From assembly GCA_041602035.1 (NCBI GenBank), contig JBFIHA010000003.1, positions 1 through 64,000 of the forward strand: a stretch of DNA of 64,000 nucleotides, read 5' to 3'. The position numbers and the translations under genes are program-made. Below the pieces are notes generated by a model. It ran no database searches, was not told the origin of the DNA, and saw only the letters and a list, made by a program, of their open reading frames with translations. The DNA is from JAOTVV01 sp041602035. GTDB taxonomy: Bacteria; Gemmatimonadota; Gemmatimonadetes; Gemmatimonadales; GWC2-71-9. Below, piece after piece: positions 17,140-24,867 of this stretch. The stretch's first letter is position 1; every line of letters begins with the position of its first letter.

Positions 17140-19377
17140 ATGGTCGATTTGCTCGCCGACATCAAGAAAGCCCTGACGCGCACGTACACGCTGGAGCGTG
17201 AGCTCGGGCGGGGCGGCATGGCGAACGTGTTTCTCGCGACCGATCTCCGGCATGGCCGCCAGGTGGCGATCAAGGTCATTCGGCCCGAGATCGCCCTCTC
17301 CGTCGGTGCGGGCCGGTTCCTGCGCGAGATTGGGATCGCCGCGCGGCTCAGCCACCCGCACATCATTCCTGTCTACGACTCGGGCGAAGCCGCAGGGTTG
17401 ATGTACTATGTCATGCCATACATCGCGGGCGACTCGGTGCAAACCCGGCTGGTGCGGGCCGGTCGCCTCGACATCGCCGAGGCCGTGCGGATTACCCACG
17501 AGGTCGCCGGGGCGCTCGCCCACGCCCACTCGCAACATGTCGTGCATCGCGATATCAAGCCGCCCAATATCCTGCTTGCAGACGGGCACGCGATGGTCGT
17601 GGATTTCGGAATCGCCAGGGCGATCGGCGAGGTGAGCCGGGAGTCGATTACGGCACCTGGAATCGCCGTCGGTACGCCGACGTACATGAGTCCGGAGCAG
17701 GCGAGCGGAGAGCGCCATCTCGACGGGCGCAGCGACATCTACTCGCTCGGCTGCGTGCTGTACGAAATGCTGGTTGGCGAGCCGCCGTACAACGGCGCCA
17801 CGCCCCATGCCATCATCACGCAGTGCTTCTCCAAGCCGATCCCATCTGTCCGCCAAGCTCGTGGCGAGGTCCCGGACTACCTCGATCGGGCGTTGGCGCG
17901 CGCGCTGGGCCGATTGCCGGAGGACCGATTCCAGACCGCTGCCGAGTTTGCGGAGGCGCTCGTCACTCCCACGCCTCTCCAGATCGTCACGCCGCAGCTG
18001 ACATCTATCGCGGTGTTGCCGTTCCAGAACCTCGGGTCCGGGGTGGAGGACGCGTTCTTCAGCGATGGAATCACCGAAGAGATCATCAACGCGCTCGCTC
18101 GGCTTCGAGGGATCCACGTGGCCGCCCGCACCTCCTCCTTCGGCTATCGCGGGAGCCAGCTGCCGATCACCCAAATCGGCCGGGAACTCGACGTCGCGAC
18201 GGTGCTAGAGGGCAGTGTGCTCAGGATCGGCGATCGGCTGCGGGTCACGGCACAACTGACAGGCGTGGAGGACGGCCGGCTACTGTGGTCGGAGAAGTTC
18301 GATCGGGAGATGCAAGACGTGTTCGCGATCCAGGACGAGATCGCCGAAGCGATTGTGACGACCCTCCGCGGTCGGTTTGCCACGCCATACGAGCACTTCG
18401 TCCGTCGATACACGGAGAACGTCGATGCGTATGAGCTCTACCTCAAAGGCCGGTACGCGGGGAGGACTCGACGCCAGACGGGACTGCTCAACGGCATCCG
18501 CCACTTCGAGAGGGCAATTGCCGCGGATCCCGACTACGCGATCGCCCATGCTGGTGTGGCGGACTCCTACGCCCTGCTCGCGTGGTATCGGTACGTCGCT
18601 CCGCGCGAGGCCTTCCCGAAAGCGACCGTGGCGGCGATGCGTGCCCTGGAGCTCGACGAGCTCCTGCCGGAAGCGCACACGTCACGCGGAGCGGTGCGGT
18701 TCTACTATGACTGGGACTGGAACGGTGCCGATCGCTCGCTCCACCGGGCGCTCGAGCTGGATCCGAGGCACGCGGCCGCGCTGCACATGTCGGGAGAGTT
18801 GCTGGCGTCTCGAGGCCGCCTCGACGCCGCGCTGGTGCAGGCCAAGCGGGCACACAAGGCGGAACCGCTCGCGCCCAACGTCAACGCGGGTGTGGGATGG
18901 ATTCACTACTTCGCCCGCGAGTGGGACGCCGCCATCGATCAGTTCCAACGCACGTTGGAGCTGGATCCAGACTATGTCTTCGTGCATTGGTTCCTCGGGC
19001 AGGCGTATCTCGCGGCAGGGGATGTCGAGGCGGCGATCGCGACGCTGAGCCGCGGTGTCGAGTCGAGTGAGGGCCACCCCGCCATGGCGGCCTATCTGGG
19101 TCACGCCTACGCACGCGCCGGCGCCGTGGATCGGGCGCGTGACGTGCTGCGGGACTTGACCCGACGGGCCGCCGACACGTACGTGGCGGCCGATTCCTTC
19201 GCCGTGATCCATCTCGGACTCCGCCACCACGACGCGGCCCTCATGTGGCTCGAACACGCGCGTCGGGAGCGGTCGATTCTCCTGGTCTTCCTGGGCGTCG
19301 ATCCGTTGTTCGATCCCATTCGGGCCGAGCCGGGATTCCGCGGTATTCTCCAGAGCATCGGCCTTCAGCGAGGTTGA
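17140..19377 (+). CDS. Ser/Thr protein kinase with FlgO/TolB-like domain and C-terminal TPRs
   Basis: A 745-residue protein from ATG 17140; a GTG at 17131 is an alternative start. The kinase domain occupies about 15-270 with GRGGMANV, Lys45, catalytic Asp138 in VHRDIKPPN, DFG and GTPTYMSPEQ. Residues about 289-430 form the domain often found after such kinases and after adenylyl cyclases (SIAVLPFQNLG, then SDGITEEIINAL and LEGSVLR). Residues about 440-745 are TPRs, for example HFERAIAADPDYAIAHAG. No transmembrane helix separates kinase and TPR parts, unlike the kinases at 31636 and 37779, so it is probably cytoplasmic. Substrate unknown. A dehydrogenase gene begins one base after its stop, suggesting co-transcription. 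Confidence 0.92.
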   Translation: MVDLLADIKKALTRTYTLERELGRGGMANVFLATDLRHGRQVAIKVIRPEIALSVGAGRFLREIGIAARLSHPHIIPVYDSGEAAGLMYYVMPYIAGDSVQTRLVRAGRLDIAEAVRITHEVAGALAHAHSQHVVHRDIKPPNILLADGHAMVVDFGIARAIGEVSRESITAPGIAVGTPTYMSPEQASGERHLDGRSDIYSLGCVLYEMLVGEPPYNGATPHAIITQCFSKPIPSVRQARGEVPDYLDRALARALGRLPEDRFQTAAEFAEALVTPTPLQIVTPQLTSIAVLPFQNLGSGVEDAFFSDGITEEIINALARLRGIHVAARTSSFGYRGSQLPITQIGRELDVATVLEGSVLRIGDRLRVTAQLTGVEDGRLLWSEKFDREMQDVFAIQDEIAEAIVTTLRGRFATPYEHFVRRYTENVDAYELYLKGRYAGRTRRQTGLLNGIRHFERAIAADPDYAIAHAGVADSYALLAWYRYVAPREAFPKATVAAMRALELDELLPEAHTSRGAVRFYYDWDWNGADRSLHRALELDPRHAAALHMSGELLASRGRLDAALVQAKRAHKAEPLAPNVNAGVGWIHYFAREWDAAIDQFQRTLELDPDYVFVHWFLGQAYLAAGDVEAAIATLSRGVESSEGHPAMAAYLGHAYARAGAVDRARDVLRDLTRRAADTYVAADSFAVIHLGLRHHDAALMWLEHARRERSILLVFLGVDPLFDPIRAEPGFRGILQSIGLQRG

Positions 19378-19378
19378 C

Positions 19379-20473
19379 ATGACGATTCGGGCCGCGGTGA
19401 TGACCGCTCCTCGGACGCCGATGGTAGTCCAGGCGCTCGACGACCCAGTGCTCGAGCACGGAGGACTGCTTCTCGAGACCATTGCCAGCGAGGTCTGTGG
19501 CACTGACGTGCACCTGCATCATGGTCGGCTGGAGGGCGTCCCCTACCCGATCGTGCCCGGTCACGTGAGCGTGGGTCGGGTGGTCGAGGCTCGGGGTGTC
19601 GAGGCCGATGCGCTCGGAGCACCGCTGTACCCGGGTGACGTCGTCACGTTCTATGACGTCCACGAGGTGTGCAATGTCTGCTACCATTGCACGGTGGCGC
19701 AGCAGCCCAACCGCTGTCCAAAGCGTCGCGTGTACGGCATCACGTATTCGGCAACCGAGGGGCCACTGGGTGGGTGGGCGGAGCGCATCCACCTGAAGCC
19801 CGGCGTGAGGGTCCTGCGCATTCCGGACACACTCGAGGCCGACGACGTGATCGGCGGCGGATGCGGGCTCTTCACCGGCTTTGCCGCCGTGGAGCGCTCG
19901 GAGCTGACGATGGGTGATGTGGTCATGGTGCAGGGCGCCGGGCCGGTCGGCCTCGCAGCAGCGGCGTTTGCGTCACTCCGCGGTGCGGCGGGAGTGATCG
20001 TAATCGGGGCGCCACAATCCCGCCTGGAACTGGCACTCCGCCTGGGGGCCGATCAGGTTCTTCCGCTGGAGACGCCCATCAAGGAGCGGGCAGACGCGGT
20101 GCGGGCGGTGACCAACGGACGCGGTGCCGACGTGATCGTCGAGGCGAGCGGCAATCCCGAGGCCATTCGTGAAGGACTCGACCTCCTGCGCGACGGGGGC
20201 ACCTATGTCGTGGGAGGGCACTACACCGATACCGGGTCGGTCGAGCTGAATCCCCACCTCCACATCAACCGGCGTCACGCCAACATCCTCGGACAGTGGG
20301 GAACCGAGTTTCGGCACCTTGTGCGTGCGCTCGAGCTCCTCGCGAAACATCGGGACCGGCTCCCGTTCCGAGATGTGATTGGGGCCCGATACGGACTCGA
20401 TCACGCAGATCGCGCGCTCGCAGATGTCGAGGCGCTGCGCGTCACCAAGGCGATCATCGACCCAACGCTCTGA
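19379..20473 (+). CDS. Zinc-dependent medium-chain dehydrogenase (alcohol/threonine dehydrogenase-like)
   Basis: A 364-residue member of the medium-chain dehydrogenase family that oxidises or reduces an alcohol/carbonyl with NAD(P). Visible marks: catalytic zinc ligand Cys40 in SEVCGTD, His62 in PGHVSVG, structural-zinc cysteines in CNVCYHCTVAQQPNRC (C-x2-C-x2-C-x7-C) and the nucleotide-binding motif GAGPVGLAAAAFA. The usual GHE motif reads GHV, so the conserved Glu after the zinc-binding His is missing. The ATG lies one base after the kinase stop codon at 19375-19377, so the two are probably one transcript. Substrate cannot be read from sequence; butanediol-, threonine- and sorbitol-type enzymes are all possible. 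Confidence 0.88.
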   Translation: MTIRAAVMTAPRTPMVVQALDDPVLEHGGLLLETIASEVCGTDVHLHHGRLEGVPYPIVPGHVSVGRVVEARGVEADALGAPLYPGDVVTFYDVHEVCNVCYHCTVAQQPNRCPKRRVYGITYSATEGPLGGWAERIHLKPGVRVLRIPDTLEADDVIGGGCGLFTGFAAVERSELTMGDVVMVQGAGPVGLAAAAFASLRGAAGVIVIGAPQSRLELALRLGADQVLPLETPIKERADAVRAVTNGRGADVIVEASGNPEAIREGLDLLRDGGTYVVGGHYTDTGSVELNPHLHINRRHANILGQWGTEFRHLVRALELLAKHRDRLPFRDVIGARYGLDHADRALADVEALRVTKAIIDPTL

Positions 20474-20509
20474 CCGCCTGGCCCGGACCGCAGCGCGGCC
20501 CACCTCGCG

Positions 20510-21163
20510 CTAGGGATAGAGCCGGGTCACCTGCCAGCGGTCACCATCTCGATCGTACTGCAAGCGGTCGTGCAGCCGATTCAGCCGCCCCTGCCAAAAC
20601 TCGATGCGCTCCGGTCGCAGCCGGTATCCGCCCCAGAACGGAGGAAGGGGTACGTCGTCGCCCACATATCGGCGATCGGCCTCGGCGAACCGTTGCTCGA
20701 GTTCGGCTCGGCTTGCGAGGCGGGCGCTCTGTTTCGATGCCCAGGCACCGATCCGGCTCCCCCGCGCTCGAGTCCGGAAATAGGCGGCCGACTCCTCCTC
20801 CGACACACGTTCGATGGGGCCCTCGACCCGCACCTGGCGTTCGAGGACGGCCCAGTGCACTACGAGCGCCCCTCGGGGATTCGCAGCGAGATCGCCCGCC
20901 TTGCGGGAGTCGTAGTTGGTGTAGAACACGAAGCCCCGCTCATCGACACCTTTGAGCAGCATCATCCTGGCCGATGGGACGCCGCCGGGAGTCGCGGTCG
21001 CGAGCGTCATGGCTTCCGGTAGGAAGATCCCGGACTGCCTGGCATCCTCGAACCACTGGGAGAACAGCCGAATCGGATCCTCCGCAGCGGTGAGCTCGGT
21101 GAGACCCTTGGTGACACCACGGCCGAGGGTGAGGAGCGCGTGCAGGGTGGAGCGGATTGACAC
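20510..21163 (-). CDS. pdxH: Pyridoxine/pyridoxamine 5'-phosphate oxidase
   Basis: FMN-dependent oxidase that makes pyridoxal 5'-phosphate from PNP or PMP, the last step of B6 synthesis or salvage. The 217-residue length is typical. Recognisable blocks include PSARMMLLKGVDERGFVFYT (FMN-binding region), NYDSRKAGDL, VRVEGPIERV, RGSRIGAWASKQS and the C-terminal PFWGGYRLRPERIEFWQGR and RLHDR. Translation starts at GTG 21163, eight bases after the stop of the upstream small gene (21172), so the two form a minus-strand pair. The 3' end faces the dehydrogenase gene with 36 bases between the stops. Confidence 0.96.
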   Translation of the reverse strand: MSIRSTLHALLTLGRGVTKGLTELTAAEDPIRLFSQWFEDARQSGIFLPEAMTLATATPGGVPSARMMLLKGVDERGFVFYTNYDSRKAGDLAANPRGALVVHWAVLERQVRVEGPIERVSEEESAAYFRTRARGSRIGAWASKQSARLASRAELEQRFAEADRRYVGDDVPLPPFWGGYRLRPERIEFWQGRLNRLHDRLQYDRDGDRWQVTRLYP

Positions 21164-21171
21164 GGCCGCTC

Positions 21172-21450
21172 TCAGAACAGCTTGCCGGCAAGCGACGGTT
21201 GCTTGTCGGTGCGTGTCCCGATCTTCACGTGGGTGGAAAGGCGGACGATCCCCTCGGCATGGAGGGTCTCATGGACGGTTTCGATGGCGTCGAGGATCGC
21301 TCGGAGGTCACCTTCGACGTTCGTGCCATTGGCGTGGAGCTCGACGTGGAGACCCGATGCTTCGAGCAGCGCATGGGCCCGCTTCACCTGACTTCGTACC
21401 GACACCCCGGCGCCGATGGGTATGACCTGGATTTCGGCAAGCGCCTTCAT
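21172..21450 (-). CDS. MTH1187/YkoF-type thiamine-binding family protein
   Basis: A 92-residue protein of the small ferredoxin-like-fold family formerly called DUF77 and now described as thiamine-binding (PF01910-type). The features seen are the N-terminal beta strand and turn (EIQVIPIGAGVSVRSQV), the LHANGTNVEGDL segment and the final helix with a regular EAIETVHE-like pattern. It has no signal peptide. Its position directly before pdxH, with eight bases between the genes, links it to cofactor (vitamin B1/B6) metabolism, but this is contextual. The ribosome binding site is purine-rich (AGAGAGGGG). Confidence 0.8.
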   Translation of the reverse strand: MKALAEIQVIPIGAGVSVRSQVKRAHALLEASGLHVELHANGTNVEGDLRAILDAIETVHETLHAEGIVRLSTHVKIGTRTDKQPSLAGKLF

Positions 21451-21555
21451 GGCGGCCCCTCTCTCTGATCGTCGACGGTCGCGCGACGCCGCTCTGCGTC
21501 ACGCCGCACGGATCTTACGACCGAGGCACGCCGCCCGCTACGGGGCCGCGCGAAC

Positions 21556-22548
21556 TCAGGGTTGGCGCAACCGGCTCAGTCGGTCCTTGGCGTTGGCGTT
21601 GGTGGGGTCGAGGGCCAACGACTTCTCGTAGCTCCTGATAGCCGCCGAGGTGTTGCCTGCGACAGCGTAGGCCTCTCCCAGACTGTCGAACACGTTGGCG
21701 GAATTCGGGAAGCGCTCCGTATTGAAGAGGAATACTTCGGTTGCGGCCGCAACGTTTCCGCCGCGCAGCAGGCGGTACCCGATTTGGTTGAGCAGGTTTT
21801 CGGCGAAGATGCGCGCCGAGAACCGCGCTCCGAGCTCCGCGTGCGTCGAACGGAGCCCGGCCATACCGCTGTCCACGACGGCACGTTCGAGCGCCAGATT
21901 TGCATAACTGAGCTGCGTGAAGAACGAGGTGGGGTATTGGTCGAGGTTGAACGCCAACACCTGAAGCGCATCCGTGGCGTGCCCGGCCGTCGCCAGCTCA
22001 CCGGCCACGCTCACCAGCATCCGATCGCTGAAATCGTAGGCGAACCCTCCGAAGTAGCGTTCGTGCAGCTCACCGTATTCACGCATCATCCCGTCCAAGC
22101 CCTCGGCGGCATAGGTCTCGAGCAGGATATCGTCGACCATACGCGGGCGGGACACGCCGCGATGGCACGTCACGCACGTCACGGCGACGGGCGGGTCACC
22201 GCGATCGGGCAGGTCGGCGAGGAAGCGATCGTTCACTTCGTGGACCATGCGGATCATCTCACGCGCTTTCAGCTTGGTCGCTTTCTCATCCGACACGAAG
22301 TCGAACTGCGCTAACGGCTGACCCTCCTCACCAACGTGACAGAACTGGCACCGGACCCCGAGGCCGAACGCGAACGAGCGCATCACCCCGATCAGCTCGG
22401 GTGGAGTGATGTCTGCGGGGAGGGCCTTGATGTTCTCGAGGGAGTCCGGGGGAAACTGGGCCGCGGCTGCGACGGGGCTGAGAAACAAGAGGCCGACGAC
22501 GCACGTGGAAGCAGCGACGCGGACACGAAGGTGGTGGTTCAAGGTCAT
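21556..22548 (-). CDS. Exported diheme-motif c-type cytochrome with C-terminal TPRs
   Basis: A 330-residue exported protein. A Sec signal peptide ends at about VAAAA-Q (residues 1-30). Two heme c attachment motifs are visible: Cys67-Gln-Phe-Cys70-His71 and Cys125-Val-Thr-Cys128-His129. The segment resembles the single-subunit relatives of photosynthetic reaction-centre cytochromes seen in non-phototrophs. The last part, about 260-330, contains TPR-like repeats (GEAYAVAGNTSAAIRSYEKSLALDP). The start at 22548 is set by GGGAG at 22554-22558 on the opposite strand, five bases upstream; the 17 extra codons of the longer frame are unsupported. It probably works in periplasmic electron transfer; partner unknown. 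Confidence 0.87.
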   Translation of the reverse strand: MTLNHHLRVRVAASTCVVGLLFLSPVAAAAQFPPDSLENIKALPADITPPELIGVMRSFAFGLGVRCQFCHVGEEGQPLAQFDFVSDEKATKLKAREMIRMVHEVNDRFLADLPDRGDPPVAVTCVTCHRGVSRPRMVDDILLETYAAEGLDGMMREYGELHERYFGGFAYDFSDRMLVSVAGELATAGHATDALQVLAFNLDQYPTSFFTQLSYANLALERAVVDSGMAGLRSTHAELGARFSARIFAENLLNQIGYRLLRGGNVAAATEVFLFNTERFPNSANVFDSLGEAYAVAGNTSAAIRSYEKSLALDPTNANAKDRLSRLRQP

Positions 22549-22553
22549 GCTGG

Positions 22554-22558
22554 CTCCC
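22554..22558 (-). promoter_or_regulatory. Ribosome binding site that sets the cytochrome start
   Basis: GGGAG on the minus strand, five bases before the ATG at 22548, whereas the longer open frame has no such site at its start. It supports a start directly at the signal peptide. Confidence 0.6.
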
Positions 22559-22653
22559 ATCGGGGGTGGGGAGGGCGATGCATTCGACCACAACAACACC
22601 CACGCTGCGTCAGGGTTCCCGAGGTGGCCTTCATGACACCCGCTCGCCGATCG

Positions 22654-23871
22654 CTACATCCAATTCCGTGTCACGGTCTTGTCACCGAGCCGAATCTCGT
22701 CTGGCGCACTCGGGTCGAGCACCCATCGCATGCGGGCGATCCCCTCGGTGACGTCCTCCCGGGATCCGCACGTGGAGATGCGCAGGTGTCCGTCGAGGCC
22801 GAACTCCACGCCCGGCACAGTGACCACGAGCGCCTTGTCGAGAAAGCGCTTGGCGAGCTTGGTCGAGTCCTTCTCGTAGTGTCGGAAGTCCGCGAAGCAG
22901 TAGAACGTGCCGTCGGGCTTGGTGGCCTTCACGCCCTCGAAGGCGTCCAGCTCGGTCATCAACACATCCCGGTTCCGTTCGAGGGTGCTGCGCAGTTGTT
23001 CGACACTGCTCTGCTCGCCGTCGAGCGCGGCGGCGGCGGCGTGCTGGCCAATGGCGGAGGCGCCGGAAGTCTGGTGACCCTGGATGTTGGTCATGACCGT
23101 GATGAGGCTCGGGCTGGCCACCGCCCAGCCGATGCGGAACCCCGTCATCGCGTACTGCTTCGAGACGCCGTTGACCACGATCAGCTTGGAGGATTCCAAG
23201 GGCTCCGTCGCATACCGGTAGCTGCTGATCGGGGCGCGGCCGTCGAACACCAGGCGATGATAGATGTCGTCCATGATCAGGTACAGCCCGCGCTGCTCGC
23301 ACCGCCGGACGATCTCACCAATGAACTCCTCCGAGTACATCACGCCGGTCGGGTTGTTGGGGCTGTTGATCAGCATGGCCTTGGTGCGTGACGTCACCCT
23401 GCGATCGAGGTCCTCGACACGGGGATGAAACGAACCGTCTTCGGCCATGACCGGCACCGGGACGGCGCCGCAGAGCTTGACCATCTCGGGATAGCTCACC
23501 CAGTAGGGAACCGGGAAGATGACCTCGTCCTTCGGATCGAGGATCGCCTGGAGCGCCACCATGATGGACTGTTTCGCCCCGTTCGAGACGATCACGTTGG
23601 CGGGTGCTGCCGTGATATGGTAGAACCGCTCTGTATAGCGAATGATGGCCTGTTTGACGGCCGGGGTGCCGCCTGCCGGCGTGTACCGCACCTCTCCGGT
23701 CTCGAGCATGGCCGCGGCAGCGGTCAGGGCGTCGGCGGGTGCCTTGGACTTGGGTTCACCGCCGCCCAGATGGATAACCGGTTCCCCCTTGGCGCGCAGG
23801 ACCGATGCCGTCTGATTGAGCGCGAGCGTCGCGGACTGGCTGATGGACGATCCGATCCGGCTGATGGTCAT
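22654..23871 (-). CDS. Class I/II PLP-dependent aminotransferase (aspartate aminotransferase-like)
   Basis: A 405-residue fold-type I aminotransferase. Family marks: GGGEPKSKAP near the N-terminus, YTPAGGTPAVKQAI, SNGAKQSIMVAL, PVPYWVSYPEM, INSPNNPTGVM (substrate/PLP-binding Asn-Pro), DDIYHRLVF (Asp binding the pyridine nitrogen), the Schiff-base Lys in NGVSKQYAMTGFRIGW and a C-terminal LRISTCGS containing the carboxylate-binding Arg. Aspartate:2-oxoglutarate transfer is the best guess from overall similarity, but prephenate or other amino-acid specificities are possible. AAGGA lies about six bases before the ATG. It is transcribed away from the Crp/Fnr gene; the 201 bases between hold both promoters. 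Confidence 0.92.
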   Translation of the reverse strand: MTISRIGSSISQSATLALNQTASVLRAKGEPVIHLGGGEPKSKAPADALTAAAAMLETGEVRYTPAGGTPAVKQAIIRYTERFYHITAAPANVIVSNGAKQSIMVALQAILDPKDEVIFPVPYWVSYPEMVKLCGAVPVPVMAEDGSFHPRVEDLDRRVTSRTKAMLINSPNNPTGVMYSEEFIGEIVRRCEQRGLYLIMDDIYHRLVFDGRAPISSYRYATEPLESSKLIVVNGVSKQYAMTGFRIGWAVASPSLITVMTNIQGHQTSGASAIGQHAAAAALDGEQSSVEQLRSTLERNRDVLMTELDAFEGVKATKPDGTFYCFADFRHYEKDSTKLAKRFLDKALVVTVPGVEFGLDGHLRISTCGSREDVTEGIARMRWVLDPSAPDEIRLGDKTVTRNWM

Positions 23872-24001
23872 TGGGAATCCTTTGCCGTAGAGCCGAGTCG
23901 TGGCACCACGCCCCGGTCGGCATCCCCCCGAAGTGCGTGGCCGGCTCGGAGGGGGAGCCGGACAATGAGCGGTGCGGGAGGATCGAAATCTACCGTCCGG
24001 G

Positions 24002-24066
24002 ACCGGGGCACCTCAAGGCGAAACCGGGGCACGACCGCTTGACGTCGCCGGTTCAGGCACTACCGT
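24002..24066 (+). promoter_or_regulatory. Candidate promoter with two direct-repeat operators upstream of the Crp/Fnr gene
   Basis: A 10-base direct repeat, ACCGGGGCAC, occurs at 24002-24011 and 24023-24032, exactly 21 bases apart (two helical turns). It is followed by TTGACG at 24039-24044, a 16-base spacer and TACCGT at 24061-24066. The start codon GTG 24073 lies six bases after this -10-like element, about where transcription would begin, so the mRNA may be leaderless. The arrangement resembles an activator site abutting a sigma-70-type promoter; no activator is identified. Confidence 0.45.
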
Positions 24067-24072
24067 AGACGC

Positions 24073-24867
24073 GTGGATTCTACGGTGGAGCTACCCTTGG
24101 CCGCATCCGACGCCACATTCGGTTCGATTCCCGACGCCCTGAAGGACGTCCCCATGTTCTCCGAGCTGCGGGACAGCGATCTCGTGCGGATCGCGAGCCT
24201 GCTGCACCGCCGCCGGTACCGGAAGAACGAGGTCATCATCCTGCAGGGTAAACGGGTCACCTCCCTCTCGCTCGTTGCTGCCGGTCGGGTCAAGCTGGTC
24301 GTGACCGGTGAGGACGGGAACGAAGTCATTCTCTCGACTCGGGGGCCCGGCGACTTCTTCGGGGAGTTGTCACTGTTCGACGATCACCCGCTCGGAGCCA
24401 GCGCCATCGCGATGGAAGACGCCGAGTTGCTGGTTCTGTCGCGCGAGGATTTCCACCGGAGTCTGCGGGAGCTGCCGGAGATCGCGGTGGGACTGCTCCG
24501 TGCGCTCTGCCATCGCCTGCGGCAGGCCGACAGCCGGATCAGCGCGCTCACGCTGCTCGACGTCCCGCAGCGCGTGGCCCACGTGCTCCTGGAGCTGGCC
24601 GACGACAACGACGGCACGGTGATCACGCAGCCGGTGACACACCGCTTCCTGGCTCAGCTCGTGGGGACGAGTCGGGAGACCGTTTCGCGCACGATGAGTC
24701 AGCTGGCGGACGAGGGTGTGATTGCCGTGACGCGCGAGAACGTCACGGTGCCCGAGCGCCGGCACCCGGCACCAGCGGCGACGGCCGTCGTCCAGGTCAA
24801 GCGGCGCGCCATCCGCATCCAGGACCGGGCACGGCTGGAAGCGGCGGCGGGGAAGACCCTCAGCTAG
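24073..24867 (+). CDS. Crp/Fnr-family transcriptional regulator
   Basis: A 264-residue regulator: cyclic-nucleotide-binding-type beta-roll at about 25-140, dimerisation helix, and winged HTH at about 188-218 (THRFLAQLVGTSRETVSRTM). The recognition helix SRETVSR keeps the Arg-Glu-x3-Arg pattern of E. coli CRP and also the Glu-x2-Ser-Arg pattern of FNR. There is no N-terminal cysteine cluster, so it is not an FNR-type Fe-S sensor. The phosphate-binding segment reads GELSLFDDHPLGAS: the Glu is present but the cAMP-contacting Arg is not, so cAMP may not be the ligand. The start is GTG 24073. Its stop codon overlaps the stop of the convergent molybdenum hydroxylase operon within CTAG. Candidate targets are the palindromes at 55921-55958. 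Confidence 0.92.
   Translation: MDSTVELPLAASDATFGSIPDALKDVPMFSELRDSDLVRIASLLHRRRYRKNEVIILQGKRVTSLSLVAAGRVKLVVTGEDGNEVILSTRGPGDFFGELSLFDDHPLGASAIAMEDAELLVLSREDFHRSLRELPEIAVGLLRALCHRLRQADSRISALTLLDVPQRVAHVLLELADDNDGTVITQPVTHRFLAQLVGTSRETVSRTMSQLADEGVIAVTRENVTVPERRHPAPAATAVVQVKRRAIRIQDRARLEAAAGKTLS

Noticed and set aside
23892..23906. Short CGTGG/CCACG inverted repeat upstream of the aminotransferase
   Set aside because: Only five-base arms with a two-base loop; too weak to report as a regulatory site.
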